Source: Halomonas sp. MCCC 1A13316 | GTDB taxonomy: Bacteria > Pseudomonadota > Gammaproteobacteria > Pseudomonadales > Halomonadaceae | Length of the DNA: 64,000 nt | Direction of reading: 5' to 3' | Assembly: GCF_014931605.1 (NCBI RefSeq) | Contig: NZ_CP053382.1 | Location: 3,286,001 to 3,350,000 of the forward strand | Part shown: in pieces, positions 1-8,516 of the stretch | How the letters are laid out: the number at the start of each line of letters is the position of its first letter | Position numbering within the stretch: position 1 is the stretch's first letter | Notes under the pieces: generated by a model | The model's input: only the letters and a program-made list of their open reading frames with translations | Database searches by the model: none | Told to the model about the DNA's origin: nothing | Translations under genes and position numbers: made by a program

Positions 1-1066
1 GGGAACTGAGCAGCCGCATGCGTCCGACCCCGAGGTGCCGCAGAATCTGCGAGCCGGTGCCTATGGTCAGGTAATTGCCGGCGCCGTCGGAGTCACTGGT
101 GCGCGGCAGCCGGCGGCGCTCCAGGAACACCTCCAGCTGGTCGCGGAAGTCCTGGTGCGGGCGGCCATCGTCGAGCAGCACGAAAACACCGTGCTCGACC
201 CGGGCGATCTCTTCCAGCGCACTGTGGGTCGTCCAGTTGTGGCTCTCGCTCTTGTGCAGGCCCAGCAGGTCGCGCATGGTATCGGCCAGATGCACGCGCA
301 CCGTGGTCAGGGTCTCGGGGCTCGGCTCCCCCTTCACCAGTGCCACGTGGTGTGCGTTCTGGATACGGTCGTGAAAGACGTGCAGGGTCAGCTTGCCGAC
401 TGCCGTATCAACCAGCGTGGACTCGACCGACTCGATCGTCTGCTCGTTATGGATACGATAGTGGATCAAGTCGGCGATGGTGCCCATCTTCAGGCCGTGC
501 TCGGCGGCGAAGCGCTCGAGCTCGGGGCGCCGGGCCATGCTGCCGTCGTCGTTCATGACTTCGCAGATAACCCCGCTGGGGTCGAAGCCGGCCAGGGCGG
601 CCAGGTCACAGGCCGCTTCGGTATGCCCGGCGCGGCGCAGCACACCGCCCGGCTCCGCCATCAGCGGAAAAATATGCCCGGGCTGGACGATGTCCTCGGC
701 GCGCGCGTTACGCGCCGCGGCCACCTGCACGGTACGCGCCCGGTCGGCGGCCGAGATCCCGGTGGTCACACCCTCCGCAGCCTCGATGGAAAGCGTGAAC
801 TTGGTGCCGAAGCCGGAACCATTGTCACTCACCATCAGTGGTAGCTTGAGTCGCTCGCAGCGCTCGCGGGTCATCGGCATGCAGATCAGGCCGCGCGCAT
901 GGCGCGCCATGAAATTGATATGCTCGGCCTCGACCCTCTCGGCGGCCATGATGATATCGCCTTCGTTCTCGCGATCCTCATCGTCCATGAGGATCACCAT
1001 CTTGCCCTGACGGATGTCCTCGATCAGGTCTTCGATGGGAGCCAGGCCCCCGGGGGAAGATTGCAC
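1..1066 (-). CDS. ribBA: 3,4-dihydroxy-2-butanone 4-phosphate synthase with degenerate GTP cyclohydrolase II-like domain, 3' end outside window
   Basis: Makes 3,4-dihydroxy-2-butanone 4-phosphate from ribulose 5-phosphate in riboflavin synthesis. About 355 codons are visible from a GTG start at 1066; the gene continues past the left edge. The N-terminal domain has the acidic signature [12 protein letters not shown], then TGISAADRA and [13 protein letters not shown], all typical of RibB. The following GCHII-like domain lacks the zinc-binding cysteine cluster: the place where it belongs reads [13 protein letters not shown] with no Cys, so cyclohydrolase activity is unlikely from this copy. Similar hybrids occur in pseudomonads. 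It lies downstream of ribD on the same strand, separated by 240 bp containing tandem hairpins. The GTG is the only suitable start I see; an ATG at about 1098 is out of frame. Function is well supported; the exact start is moderate. Confidence 0.9.
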   Translation of the reverse strand, partial: MQSSPGGLAPIEDLIEDIRQGKMVILMDDEDRENEGDIIMAAERVEAEHINFMARHARGLICMPMTRERCERLKLPLMVSDNGSGFGTKFTLSIEAAEGVTTGISAADRARTVQVAAARNARAEDIVQPGHIFPLMAEPGGVLRRAGHTEAACDLAALAGFDPSGVICEVMNDDGSMARRPELERFAAEHGLKMGTIADLIHYRIHNEQTIESVESTLVDTAVGKLTLHVFHDRIQNAHHVALVKGEPSPETLTTVRVHLADTMRDLLGLHKSESHNWTTHSALEEIARVEHGVFVLLDDGRPHQDFRDQLEVFLERRRLPRTSDSDGAGNYLTIGTGSQILRHLGVGRMRLLSS

Positions 1067-1164
1067 GCTGGAATCTCCGAATGTTCGAACGACGTCATGG
1101 GCGACAGTGCACCGCAACAGAACGTTGCCGCCGGTATCGCACCACGCTGAATGGGCGTCAGAGT

Positions 1165-1296
1165 ACATTGGCGCGGCTTCGTGCGCCAGTAGTGAGCACA
1201 TTGGCGCGGCTTCGTGCGCCAGTAGTGAGCACATTGGCGCGGCCTCGGGCGCCAGTAGTGAGCACATTGGCGCGGCCTCGGGCGCCAGTAGTGAGC
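1165..1296. repeat. Four tandem 33-bp hairpin repeats between ribD and ribBA
   Basis: Units lie at 1165-1197, 1198-1230, 1231-1263 and 1264-1296, each starting ACATTGGCGCGG and ending AGTAGTGAGC. Every unit contains an inverted repeat, TGGCGC with GCGCCA around an 8-nt loop. Units 1 and 2 are identical. Units 3 and 4 are identical to each other and differ from the first pair only in the loop (GGCTTCGT against GGCCTCGG). The array occupies the position where ribE would be expected. It may pause or attenuate transcription or protect mRNA ends, but no function is shown. Confidence 0.85.
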
Positions 1297-1306
1297 ACCC
1301 GCCCCC

Positions 1307-2443
1307 TCACTCCTGCCTGCGCTCCGGCCGCGCAGTGATACGCCAGTCGCGGCCGATGGCGCGTATATCGAGTATCTCCAGCGGGCGCTGCTGAGCCATG
1401 CGCGTCAGCCCCGGCAAGGCGAACAGCGGGCGCGCCTCGCCACCCAGCAGGGTCGGGGCCACGAACAGCTGCATCTCGTCGACCAGGCCCGCGTCCAGCA
1501 TCGCCCCGGCCAGGGTAGCGCCGGTCTCGAGCAATACGTCGTTGACCAGTTCCTGCTCGGCCAGGTAGCGCATCAGCGCAGAAAGATCGACACGCCCATC
1601 GCCACCTGCACGTAGCACCACCACTTCGGCACCGGCCGCCTCGAGGCGCACTCGACGCTGCGGATCGTGGCCAGAAACGGTAGCTACCAGGGTGCGCCCC
1701 GGCTCGCGCAGGCAGGCCGCGGCCTGGGGCAGGCGCAACTGGGTATCGACCACGACGCGCAGCGGCTGGCGCTCGACGATTGACTCGCCATCCTCGAGAC
1801 CCAGCTCTGCCGCCCTGATCGTCAGCCTCGAATTATCGAAGATGATCGAGTCGACACCGGTCATGACCGCACTGGCGCTGGCCCGCAGCCGCTGCACCTC
1901 GGCCCGGGCATGCGGCCCCGTGATCCACTGCGATTCCCCTGACTGCATGGCGGTGCGGCCATCCAGACTCATGGCCATCTTCAGGCGCAGGTAGGGGCGC
2001 AGGCGAGTCATGCGCGAGATGAAACCAAGGTTGAGCGACCTCGCTTCCTCCTCCAGCAGCCCGACCTCCACCGCGATGCCTGCCTGACGCAGCTTGGCGA
2101 TGCCACGACCGGACACATCGGGATTGGGATCCTGCATGGCCACTACGACGCGAACGACGCCGGCCTCGGTCAGCGCCGCCGCGCAGGGGCCCGTGCGCCC
2201 CTGGTGGGAACAGGGCTCCAGGGTCACATAGGCAGTGGCACCACGAGCGGCTTCGCCAGCCATGCGCAGCGCATGCACCTCGGCATGCGGCTCGCCGGCG
2301 CGCACGTGCCAGCCTTCGCCGATCAGGCGCTGGTTCTTGACCAGCACGCAGCCGACACGTGGATTGGGGTGAGTGGTATAGAGGCCACGACGGGCGAGCT
2401 GTAGCGCCCGGGCCATCCAGGTGATATCGGTCGGCTTGGCCAT
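1307..2443 (-). CDS. ribD: Bifunctional diaminohydroxyphosphoribosylaminopyrimidine deaminase / 5-amino-6-(5-phosphoribosylamino)uracil reductase
   Basis: Carries out the second and third steps of riboflavin synthesis in the cytoplasm. The N-terminal cytidine-deaminase-like half has the zinc site HAE at residues 53-55 and the PCSHQGRTGPC motif with Cys78 and Cys87. The C-terminal half (about 150-375) is the NADPH-dependent reductase, with SLDGRTA and LLETGATLAGAML segments. At 378 residues it is of normal length. It follows nrdR by 15 bp on the same strand and precedes ribBA, so the three are probably one operon. No FMN riboswitch signature was found upstream of ribD or of ribBA. Confidence 0.95.
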   Translation of the reverse strand: MAKPTDITWMARALQLARRGLYTTHPNPRVGCVLVKNQRLIGEGWHVRAGEPHAEVHALRMAGEAARGATAYVTLEPCSHQGRTGPCAAALTEAGVVRVVVAMQDPNPDVSGRGIAKLRQAGIAVEVGLLEEEARSLNLGFISRMTRLRPYLRLKMAMSLDGRTAMQSGESQWITGPHARAEVQRLRASASAVMTGVDSIIFDNSRLTIRAAELGLEDGESIVERQPLRVVVDTQLRLPQAAACLREPGRTLVATVSGHDPQRRVRLEAAGAEVVVLRAGGDGRVDLSALMRYLAEQELVNDVLLETGATLAGAMLDAGLVDEMQLFVAPTLLGGEARPLFALPGLTRMAQQRPLEILDIRAIGRDWRITARPERRQE

Positions 2444-2458
2444 ATCACTCCTGCTGCA

Positions 2459-2941
2459 CTAGTCGTCGGCGGTGCCGGGCGGGAATCCGGGTTCCTGTGA
2501 GAGCCGGTCGATCTCGGCACGGAACTCGTCGATGTCCTGAAAGCGCCGATAGACCGACGCGAAACGAATGTAGGCCACTTGGTCCAGTCGCTTGAGCGCC
2601 TGCATTACGGCCTCGCCGATATCGCGCGCCTGGATCTCGCGCTCGCCGGTGGCTCGCAGGCGATGGCGAATCCGCTCCACCGCCGCTTCGATGGCCTCGG
2701 CGCTCACCGGGCGCTTCTCCAGCGCGCGCAGCATACCGGCGCGCAACTTGTGCTCGTCGAAGGTTTCCCGTGAGCCATCGGACTTCACCACCCTGGGCAT
2801 CACCAGTTCGGCGGTCTCGTAAGTGGTGAAGCGCTCGCCGCAATCGGTGCACTGGCGGCGGCGGCGCACCTGATCGCCTTCCGCCACCAGGCGGGAGTCG
2901 GTCACGCGGGTGTCATGGGCGCCACAGAAGGGGCAATGCAT
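2459..2941 (-). CDS. nrdR: Transcriptional repressor NrdR
   Basis: Nucleotide-sensing repressor of ribonucleotide reductase genes. The 160-residue protein begins with a zinc ribbon, CPFC at residues 3-6 and CTDC at 31-34, followed by the RRRRQC segment and an ATP-cone domain (about 49-140, with VVKSDGSRE and [10 protein letters not shown]). I placed the start at the ATG immediately before HCPFC because all NrdR proteins start there; a 17-residue extension is possible but unlikely. It heads the nrdR-ribD-ribBA group, a common arrangement in gammaproteobacteria. Confidence 0.95.
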   Translation of the reverse strand: MHCPFCGAHDTRVTDSRLVAEGDQVRRRRQCTDCGERFTTYETAELVMPRVVKSDGSRETFDEHKLRAGMLRALEKRPVSAEAIEAAVERIRHRLRATGEREIQARDIGEAVMQALKRLDQVAYIRFASVYRRFQDIDEFRAEIDRLSQEPGFPPGTADD

Positions 2942-3076
2942 GGTATCGATCCAAACGTGAAGCGGGGCGACCGGATGGCCGCGCATGGTCATCAGTGTTA
3001 GCTCGTTGACCCGATAGTGTACTCGCTCCCCCGCTGGCCGCCCAGCACAGGCGTTTGCTACGCCTTCAGGACGGCT

Positions 3077-3547
3077 TCATTGGTCTTGCCCATGCCCCAG
3101 GCTTCCTTCGTTCTCCATGACGATTCGCTTGACCGGTGCTTCGAGTCGCTGGGTATCGCCCGATTCGAACTGAAGTTCGATCTCGACGGGTTCGCCCTCT
3201 ACCAGCGGCGCGGTCAATCCGATCAACATCATGTGCAGCCCACCAGGCGCCAGCTCTGCACTGCCCCCGGCCGGGACGACGATCTGCGCCACCTGGCGCA
3301 TCTGCATCACGCCGTCCACGTTCTGGTGATCGTGCAACTCCACCACTTCCGCTGCCGGCGATTTTGCCGCCAACAGAATCATATCTCGTTCACTCGGATT
3401 GCGTAGCGTCATGAAGGCGGCCGAGGTATTCGAGCCAGGCGGCACGGCACGCACCTGCGCGCCCTCTATGGTCAAGGGTTCGGCATGAGCCGCGAACGAT
3501 GCCAGCGCAAGGCCAGCAGCAAGCAGAAGTAAACGGGGCAGTGTCAT
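3077..3547 (-). CDS. Periplasmic copper chaperone PCu(A)C
   Basis: A 156-residue secreted protein with a signal peptide cleaved near AAHA-EP (residues 19-23). The copper-binding pattern H-x10-M-x21-H-x-M is intact: His72, Met83, His105 and Met107. The family delivers Cu(I) to the CuA site of cytochrome oxidase in the periplasm. The start is chosen at 3547 because GAGGAG lies 7 nt before that ATG; an ATG 15 bp earlier has no such site. It is transcribed divergently from the thioredoxin-like gene at 3736, and the 188 bp between them carry a candidate response-regulator box. Confidence 0.88.
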   Translation of the reverse strand: MTLPRLLLLAAGLALASFAAHAEPLTIEGAQVRAVPPGSNTSAAFMTLRNPSERDMILLAAKSPAAEVVELHDHQNVDGVMQMRQVAQIVVPAGGSAELAPGGLHMMLIGLTAPLVEGEPVEIELQFESGDTQRLEAPVKRIVMENEGSLGHGQDQ

Positions 3548-3654
3548 GGGCAAGCTCCTCATCTTAGGGTTGTAATGCCAGGAGAAAAAGCAACGCAGAG
3601 AATACTATGCCTTGCCACAAACAGGGCAAGCTGCGGCATCACGACACGCATTTG

Positions 3655-3671
3655 ATTAACCGGCACTTAAT
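3655..3671. promoter_or_regulatory. Candidate response-regulator box, ATTAAC-N5-CTTAAT
   Basis: ATTAAC, five bases, then CTTAAT, 65 bp before the tlpA-like start codon and 108 bp before the PCu(A)C start. A matching box, ATTAAC-N5-GTTAAG, lies at 9253-9269 before the two-component operon. TTAA half-sites 11 bp apart resemble boxes of PmrA/QseB/ColR-type OmpR-family regulators. A possible -10 (TAGACT, 3707-3712) lies downstream towards tlpA. The link to the regulator at 8513-9211 is inferred. Confidence 0.5.
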
Positions 3672-3735
3672 CCGCTTCTGACAGCATGGCCCCTCCCCCT
3701 TGCAACTAGACTGGCTTCAAGAAGGACGGTAGCGG

Positions 3736-4557
3736 ATGAATTCCATGCAACAAAGCATCGCCCTTGGCCCTTTGGGATTCTCGATTGGCCAATTGCTGAT
3801 AGTGGCAGCCTTCTGCATCGCTCTAGTGGTCGGGGCACTGCTCGGTCGGCGTCACCGCATACCGGTCGTTGACACCCTCCTTACACTATTGCTCCTCGCT
3901 CTGGCCGGTGCCCGCCTGCTGTTCGTAGTACGTCATTGGAGTAGCTACGACGGTATAGCCTCAATAGTCGATATCCGCGATGGTGGATTCGATCCCTTGG
4001 CAGGCCTGATGGTTGGCCTGGCCTATGCCCTCTGGATAATGTGGCGCCACCCGTTACAGCGGGTGCCCTTGGCCGGCGCGCTGTTCGCGGGGACACTCAC
4101 CTGGGGGGTGCTTGCCGGCCCATTGATGCTGATGGAAACCACCGCGCGCCCCCTACCGGATACACCACTAGCCAGCCTGGATGGCGCCCAGACCAACCTG
4201 CCCTCACTGGCAGCAAAGGAGGGCAAGCCTTTGGTGGTCAACCTCTGGGCCAGCTGGTGTCCTCCCTGTATTCGTGAGATGCCGGTGTTCGAACAGATGC
4301 AGGAGGAAGCGGAAGACATCACTTTCGTTTTCGTCAACCAGGGGGAAGATACACGGCAAGTGGAGCGTTTTCTCGCCGAACATTCCCTTGAGCTCGAAAA
4401 TGTCCTGCTAGATGCTCGCAACACACTCGGTGAGGTCACCGGCTCGATGGCCATGCCGACGACACTGTTCTACGATGCAGACGGCCAATTGAACAACACG
4501 CACTTCGGCGAACTCTCTCGTGCGACTCTGCTGAGCGGCATTGAGAAACTGCGCTGA
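3736..4557 (+). CDS. Membrane-anchored TlpA-family thiol:disulfide reductase
   Basis: A 273-residue protein with three or four hydrophobic segments in its N-terminal half (about 17-37, 45-66, 88-103, 112-133), resembling the membrane part of prolipoprotein diacylglyceryl transferase-like TlpA proteins. A thioredoxin domain follows (about 140-273) with redox motif WCPPC, Cys175 and Cys178, and cis-proline Pro241 in MAMPTT. The domain should face the periplasm and reduce or exchange protein disulfides. It sits 68 bp upstream of dsbG and probably shares its transcript. AAGGACGG precedes the ATG. The partner that supplies electrons is not evident in the window. Confidence 0.82.
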   Translation: MNSMQQSIALGPLGFSIGQLLIVAAFCIALVVGALLGRRHRIPVVDTLLTLLLLALAGARLLFVVRHWSSYDGIASIVDIRDGGFDPLAGLMVGLAYALWIMWRHPLQRVPLAGALFAGTLTWGVLAGPLMLMETTARPLPDTPLASLDGAQTNLPSLAAKEGKPLVVNLWASWCPPCIREMPVFEQMQEEAEDITFVFVNQGEDTRQVERFLAEHSLELENVLLDARNTLGEVTGSMAMPTTLFYDADGQLNNTHFGELSRATLLSGIEKLR

Positions 4558-4625
4558 CATCAGCCCTCCCCATCCAACGGAAATCTTGTGGCCTTTCGCG
4601 GCGCATGAGCACCAAGGGAACCCCA

Positions 4626-5381
4626 ATGGTTTTTCGATACAGTGTTTTTGCAATCGGCCTGACCGCCATCATTAGCGCCCCGATGGTGCTCGCTAACGCC
4701 TGGCCCGCGCCTATTCAGGCCTTGATTGAAGAGGGCTTGAAGGTTCATGGGGAATTCGAGGCCCCGGGAGGCCTCAACGGCTATGCCGCCACCCATCAGG
4801 GCCGAGAGATGACCGTCTACGTCACTTCGGACGACAAGCAGGCCATCGTCGGCACCATGATCGACGCCGAAGGCAACGACCTTTCCGAGGCCTCGTTGGA
4901 TGAGCTGGTGCGTATACCTCAGGAAAACGAACTCTGGCAACGGCTTCAGCAGAGCCACTGGATCGCCGATGGCTCCGCTGATGCTCCCCGCGTGCTTTAC
5001 ACCTTTACCGACCCCAATTGCCCCTACTGCCACCGGTTCTGGGAAGCCGCGCGGCCCTGGGTGGAAGCTGGCAAAGTCCAGCTACGCCATGTCATGGTGG
5101 GTATATTGGAACCCGACAGCCCGGCAAAGGCGGCAGCCCTGCTGGGTGCCGAAGATCCGGAAAACACTCTACATCGCCATAACAATGGCGATGGCATTGC
5201 CCCTTCCGCCCAGCCCCGTGAAATCGAGGATCAGGTCTACCGCAACAACCAGCTGTTCGAGGAGCTTGGCTTATATGCTACCCCGTCCACTCTGTACCGG
5301 CAGGATGGCCGTCTCGAGCGCGTGGACGGGATGCCCAGCGAAGCGCGCCTGGTTGAGATGATGGGCAGCGAAGCTCCCTGA
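4626..5381 (+). CDS. dsbG: Thiol:disulfide interchange protein DsbG
   Basis: A 251-residue periplasmic disulfide isomerase or sulfenate reductase of the DsbC/DsbG family. A signal peptide (about residues 1-24, ending MVLANA) is followed by a dimerisation-like region and a thioredoxin fold with FTDPNCPYC (Cys132, Cys135) and the FW pair just after. The ATPST segment near residue 225 carries the cis-Pro turn. I chose the ATG at 4626 because AAGGGA sits 7 nt upstream; an in-frame ATG at 4605 would add seven residues before a weaker signal. It lies behind the TlpA-like gene and ahead of a terminator shared with the convergent tsdA-like gene. Confidence 0.88.
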   Translation: MVFRYSVFAIGLTAIISAPMVLANAWPAPIQALIEEGLKVHGEFEAPGGLNGYAATHQGREMTVYVTSDDKQAIVGTMIDAEGNDLSEASLDELVRIPQENELWQRLQQSHWIADGSADAPRVLYTFTDPNCPYCHRFWEAARPWVEAGKVQLRHVMVGILEPDSPAKAAALLGAEDPENTLHRHNNGDGIAPSAQPREIEDQVYRNNQLFEELGLYATPSTLYRQDGRLERVDGMPSEARLVEMMGSEAP

Positions 5382-5396
5382 GCCAGCTTAGGGCAA

Positions 5397-5430
5397 GCCC
5401 CGCAGGGCGCGAGCCGAGCGGGGCCTTCTT
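5397..5430. terminator. Hairpin terminator between dsbG and tsdA-like gene
   Basis: GCCCCGC (5397-5403) pairs with GCGGGGC (5418-5424) and is followed by CTTCTT on the plus strand. It lies 15 bp after the dsbG stop and 10-43 bp beyond the stop of the convergent cytochrome gene. The T-run is short. Confidence 0.6.
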
Positions 5431-5439
5431 CATGTCGCT

Positions 5440-6456
5440 TTAATCTTCGAGGTACTCGAAACGCGGCACTCCGACATTCCAGGGACGAACCTCTCCTTTT
5501 TCCCCTGTGTTGTCATGATCTCCCAACAGGGCTCCATCGTGCTCACGCTCGGTGCCATATTGCGTATGCTTGTGGAAGGTCGCTTCGAAGCGTTCCCGCG
5601 TCTCCCTGACGTCACCGGTGTAACGAGGATCCTGCGGCCGCTCCTGGCTGGTGATGTAAAGGGCGACATCCCAGGCTTCCTGATCGGACAGGCTCATCGG
5701 TTGACCCAGCGGCATGTTATGCTTGACGAAACCGGCCATGGTATAGGTGCGCGAAATTCCTGCGCCCCAGTTGTTGGAACCGTCTCCCCAAGGAGCCGGG
5801 AAGATGTACTCACCCTCCTGGTAGAGTCCAGAGCCGTCCTCGCTGTGACAGACCGCGCACTGCTCCTGGTAGATCTGTTCACCACGGGCATAATCCGGCG
5901 CCTGTTCAGGCTCTTCGAGGCGCGGGAAGCCCCGGCCGTAAATCGGCTGTTCAGGGTACATGGGCACGCCGGTTGCCAGCCATTGGTGGTAAGCCGAAAG
6001 CGCCACCATGTCGTCGCTGCCATAGATGGGTGGAGAACCGTTCATTGAGTAGGCGAAGCAGCCCGCGATGCGCTCTTCCAAGCTGTTAACGTGCTGGTTC
6101 TTGCCGCGGAAGTCGGGCAGCGTGACGGCTGCGGGCCACACCGGACCGCTGAACGGCTGGCGCCCCTCTCCCAGGTGACAGCTCGAGCAGTTCATGTCAT
6201 TGAAGACATTTACGCCGCGCAACTGCTGCGTATTGGTGAACAGGTCGTAACCTCGACGGATCACCTTCTTCAGCTCGGGGTTCAGATCCGCTTCCTCGAG
6301 GTCCTCCATGGTCGGTGGTACATGCACCAGCTCGCCTTCCTTGGGTGCGGGGTAGCCCATCTCAACCAGGGTCTCGTATTCTGCCCAGACCGCTGCGCTC
6401 ACGCCTCCGGCCAAGGTAATGCCGGTCAGAGCCAGGCCAATCGTTCTGCTATTCAT
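5440..6456 (-). CDS. tsdA: Diheme cytochrome c, TsdA-like thiosulfate dehydrogenase (tetrathionate-forming)
   Basis: A 338-residue periplasmic cytochrome with signal peptide (about 1-25) and two heme-binding motifs, CSSCH at 90-94 and CAVCH at 200-204. The segment AGCFAYSMNG places Cys133 where TsdA enzymes have the cysteine that ligates the active-site heme, with SMNG typical of that family. Met248 in KHNMPLG is a candidate ligand of heme 2. TsdA oxidises two thiosulfates to tetrathionate, or the reverse. It lies 11 bp after a second diheme cytochrome that resembles TsdB, its usual electron partner. The family call is firm; the direction of catalysis is not visible from sequence. Confidence 0.82.
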   Translation of the reverse strand: MNSRTIGLALTGITLAGGVSAAVWAEYETLVEMGYPAPKEGELVHVPPTMEDLEEADLNPELKKVIRRGYDLFTNTQQLRGVNVFNDMNCSSCHLGEGRQPFSGPVWPAAVTLPDFRGKNQHVNSLEERIAGCFAYSMNGSPPIYGSDDMVALSAYHQWLATGVPMYPEQPIYGRGFPRLEEPEQAPDYARGEQIYQEQCAVCHSEDGSGLYQEGEYIFPAPWGDGSNNWGAGISRTYTMAGFVKHNMPLGQPMSLSDQEAWDVALYITSQERPQDPRYTGDVRETRERFEATFHKHTQYGTEREHDGALLGDHDNTGEKGEVRPWNVGVPRFEYLED

Positions 6457-6467
6457 GCTCTGTCCCC

Positions 6468-7115
6468 TTATTCAGATGCCACGGTCTGGCGCGAGAGCCA
6501 GGCCGCCACGGCGCGGATGTCTTCGTCACTCATGCGCTTGGCGATGGATCCCATCAAGTTCTGCGGATCGTTGCCACGTTCATCGGCCTGCCAGGCGCGC
6601 AGCTGATTCTCTATATAGCCGGCGTGCTGGCTGGCGATGCCGGGGAACGTGCTACCCGCCCCCTCGTTTCCGGGACCATGGCAGCTCTTGCAGGAAACGA
6701 TATAGTCGTTCCAGTCGCCCCGTAGCGCCAACTGCTCACCTCGCGCGAGCAGAGCCTCGTCGGCATTCCCGCCGCCCTCCGCCTCGGTAGCGGGCAGTTG
6801 GCTGTAGTACGCGGCCACATCGGCGATCTGCTGGTCGTCGAGCATATTGGCGAAGGGCTGCATGGTGGCGTTTTGCCGCCGGCCAGCCTTGAAATCCTTC
6901 AGCTGTTTCGCGATATAGTCGGCATTCTGGCCGGCCAGCCGCGGCCAGGACTCTCCCCCGTCTATATGCTTTCCGCTACCATCCGCCTGATGGCAGGCCA
7001 CACAAGTGGCAGCGGCAGTCTCACCGCGCTGCGGATCTCCCTCCTGTGCCAAAGCCGGACCGGCCGCGAGGCCAAGCACCAAGCCGAGGCTGACTGCGCT
7101 ATTCACGGTCGTCAT
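6468..7115 (-). CDS. tsdB: Diheme cytochrome c4-like protein, probable TsdB electron carrier
   Basis: A 215-residue periplasmic protein with signal peptide (about 1-23, ending PALAQ) and two cytochrome c4-type domains, heme motifs CVACH (38-42) and CKSCH (142-146). Met85 and Met188 (NATMQPFA and GSIAKRM regions) are plausible distal ligands. It lies directly upstream of the TsdA-like gene and 6 bp downstream of the histidine kinase gene. TsdB-TsdA pairs and fusions are known, with TsdB accepting electrons from TsdA. A general cytochrome c4 role in respiration is the alternative. Confidence 0.72.
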   Translation of the reverse strand: MTTVNSAVSLGLVLGLAAGPALAQEGDPQRGETAAATCVACHQADGSGKHIDGGESWPRLAGQNADYIAKQLKDFKAGRRQNATMQPFANMLDDQQIADVAAYYSQLPATEAEGGGNADEALLARGEQLALRGDWNDYIVSCKSCHGPGNEGAGSTFPGIASQHAGYIENQLRAWQADERGNDPQNLMGSIAKRMSDEDIRAVAAWLSRQTVASE

Positions 7116-7121
7116 CTCGCA

Positions 7122-8516
7122 TCACTCTCTCGTCGTTGTTATGGGTCCCTTGCGGGTCATCTGGTCCGGGGTTTCCGGACCCTCTTGTTGCTGCACAAGC
7201 GGCAGCGTCAGTTGAGCCTCGAAACCTCCCTCCGTGGGGCAACGGAAGCTCACGGCGCCACCGAATCGCGCTGCAATGGCTGCCACGATGGACAAGCCAA
7301 GGCCACTACCCTGCTGCGTGCCATTTCGCCAGAAGCGGCGAGTGAGCTGCGGCAGTGTATCGGGGTCGATACCTGCTACTTCATTATGTACGCAAAACGT
7401 CACTTGGTTCGGCGCATCGCATCCAGACGGCTCGGATTCGACGCTCAGCGTGACGGGTGAGCCGGCACGGCCATGGCGAAGTGCATTGTCGATCAGATTA
7501 CGTAATGCGGTAACGGCCAGCTCACGCGGCATGGCCAGCTCCCAGGCCGGCCAAGTGCCGGTCAACTCGATATTGGCAGCCCCGGTCGGGTCGGCATCCC
7601 ACCGTGCCAGTTTCACCACCGCTTCAATCCAGCTCGGCTCGCCATCGTCAAAAACCAGCCGGCCCTCGACTCGTGAAAGCGTCAGTAGTTGGTCGATGGT
7701 CCGAGCCAGACGGACCATTCCCTGCTCGGCATGCTCCAGGGCCTTGTGTGAGGCTGGGCCTTCCAACCGACGTGCCACTTGGAGGTGCGTTTTTGCCGCG
7801 GTCAGCGGCGTGCGCAGCTCATGCGCCGCATCGCTGGTGAAGCGTTGCTCTCGAATAAAGGCCGCATGAACCCTGGCAAGCAAGGCATTGAGCGCATCGA
7901 TCAGGGGACGAATCTCGGCCGGCATGCCTGCTTTGGAAACTGACTCCAAATCGTCGGGATGGCGCTGCGACAGGGCTCCACGAAGACGCTCGAGCGGTGC
8001 CAGGCCGCGAATGACGCCGAACCATATCGCGACCAGACTACCCAGCAACGCCACGACGAAGGGCACCACAGCCACCTTGATCACGTTGCCCAGCAGCAGG
8101 TTTCGTTCATCCATTCGATCCGCCGTGGTGATGGTCAGGCCGTCTCGCTCATAGGTGAATACCCGCCAGGTCACCCCGTCCGACTCGCGGTAGCTGTGTC
8201 CCTGCCCGCCGGCTGACAGAATGTCCTCCATGTCGGCATGGGTACGCGCCATGATCTCGCCACTGGGCGAATGCACCTGGCAGGCGAGTCCTTCGATGGG
8301 CGGGATCGTCAATGCTTGGCGATCTGCCGCTAACCAGACCTCCTGCGGAAGCTGAGCCGCCAGCGCCGCGACCATGCGCGCCGACTGGGCGAGTCGCTGG
8401 TCGAGCGTGGCCACGAACTGGTCATGCAGATCACGCAGCAGCCAGGCCGCGGCCAACCCCCAAAGCAACACCAGAGTGAGCCCCAAGGTGAGCAACAACC
8501 TGGCCCGCAGGCTCAT
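7122..8516 (-). CDS. Two-component sensor histidine kinase, QseC/PmrB-like
   Basis: A 464-residue inner-membrane kinase: TM1 (about 7-27), a periplasmic sensor of about 115 residues, TM2 (about 146-168), a linker, the H-box SDAAHELRTPLT with phospho-acceptor His232, an N-box around NLIDNALRHG, and the G-box GSGLGLSIV. The periplasmic region has a single Cys (about residue 79), of interest given the thiol genes around. It overlaps the response regulator gene by 4 bp and precedes tsdB by 6 bp, so all four genes are likely one operon. The signal is unknown; a thiol, thiosulfate or metal cue is a guess from context. Confidence 0.88.
   Translation of the reverse strand: MSLRARLLLTLGLTLVLLWGLAAAWLLRDLHDQFVATLDQRLAQSARMVAALAAQLPQEVWLAADRQALTIPPIEGLACQVHSPSGEIMARTHADMEDILSAGGQGHSYRESDGVTWRVFTYERDGLTITTADRMDERNLLLGNVIKVAVVPFVVALLGSLVAIWFGVIRGLAPLERLRGALSQRHPDDLESVSKAGMPAEIRPLIDALNALLARVHAAFIREQRFTSDAAHELRTPLTAAKTHLQVARRLEGPASHKALEHAEQGMVRLARTIDQLLTLSRVEGRLVFDDGEPSWIEAVVKLARWDADPTGAANIELTGTWPAWELAMPRELAVTALRNLIDNALRHGRAGSPVTLSVESEPSGCDAPNQVTFCVHNEVAGIDPDTLPQLTRRFWRNGTQQGSGLGLSIVAAIAARFGGAVSFRCPTEGGFEAQLTLPLVQQQEGPETPDQMTRKGPITTTRE

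Noticed and set aside
1067..1164. FMN riboswitch before ribBA
   Set aside because: The conserved riboswitch elements are not present on the minus strand in the 240 bp before the GTG.
1014..1394. Possible protein encoded by the 33-bp repeats
   Set aside because: 33 bp is a multiple of 3, so repeats stay open by arithmetic; there is no ribosome site and the peptide is simply SSEHIGAASGA-like repeats.
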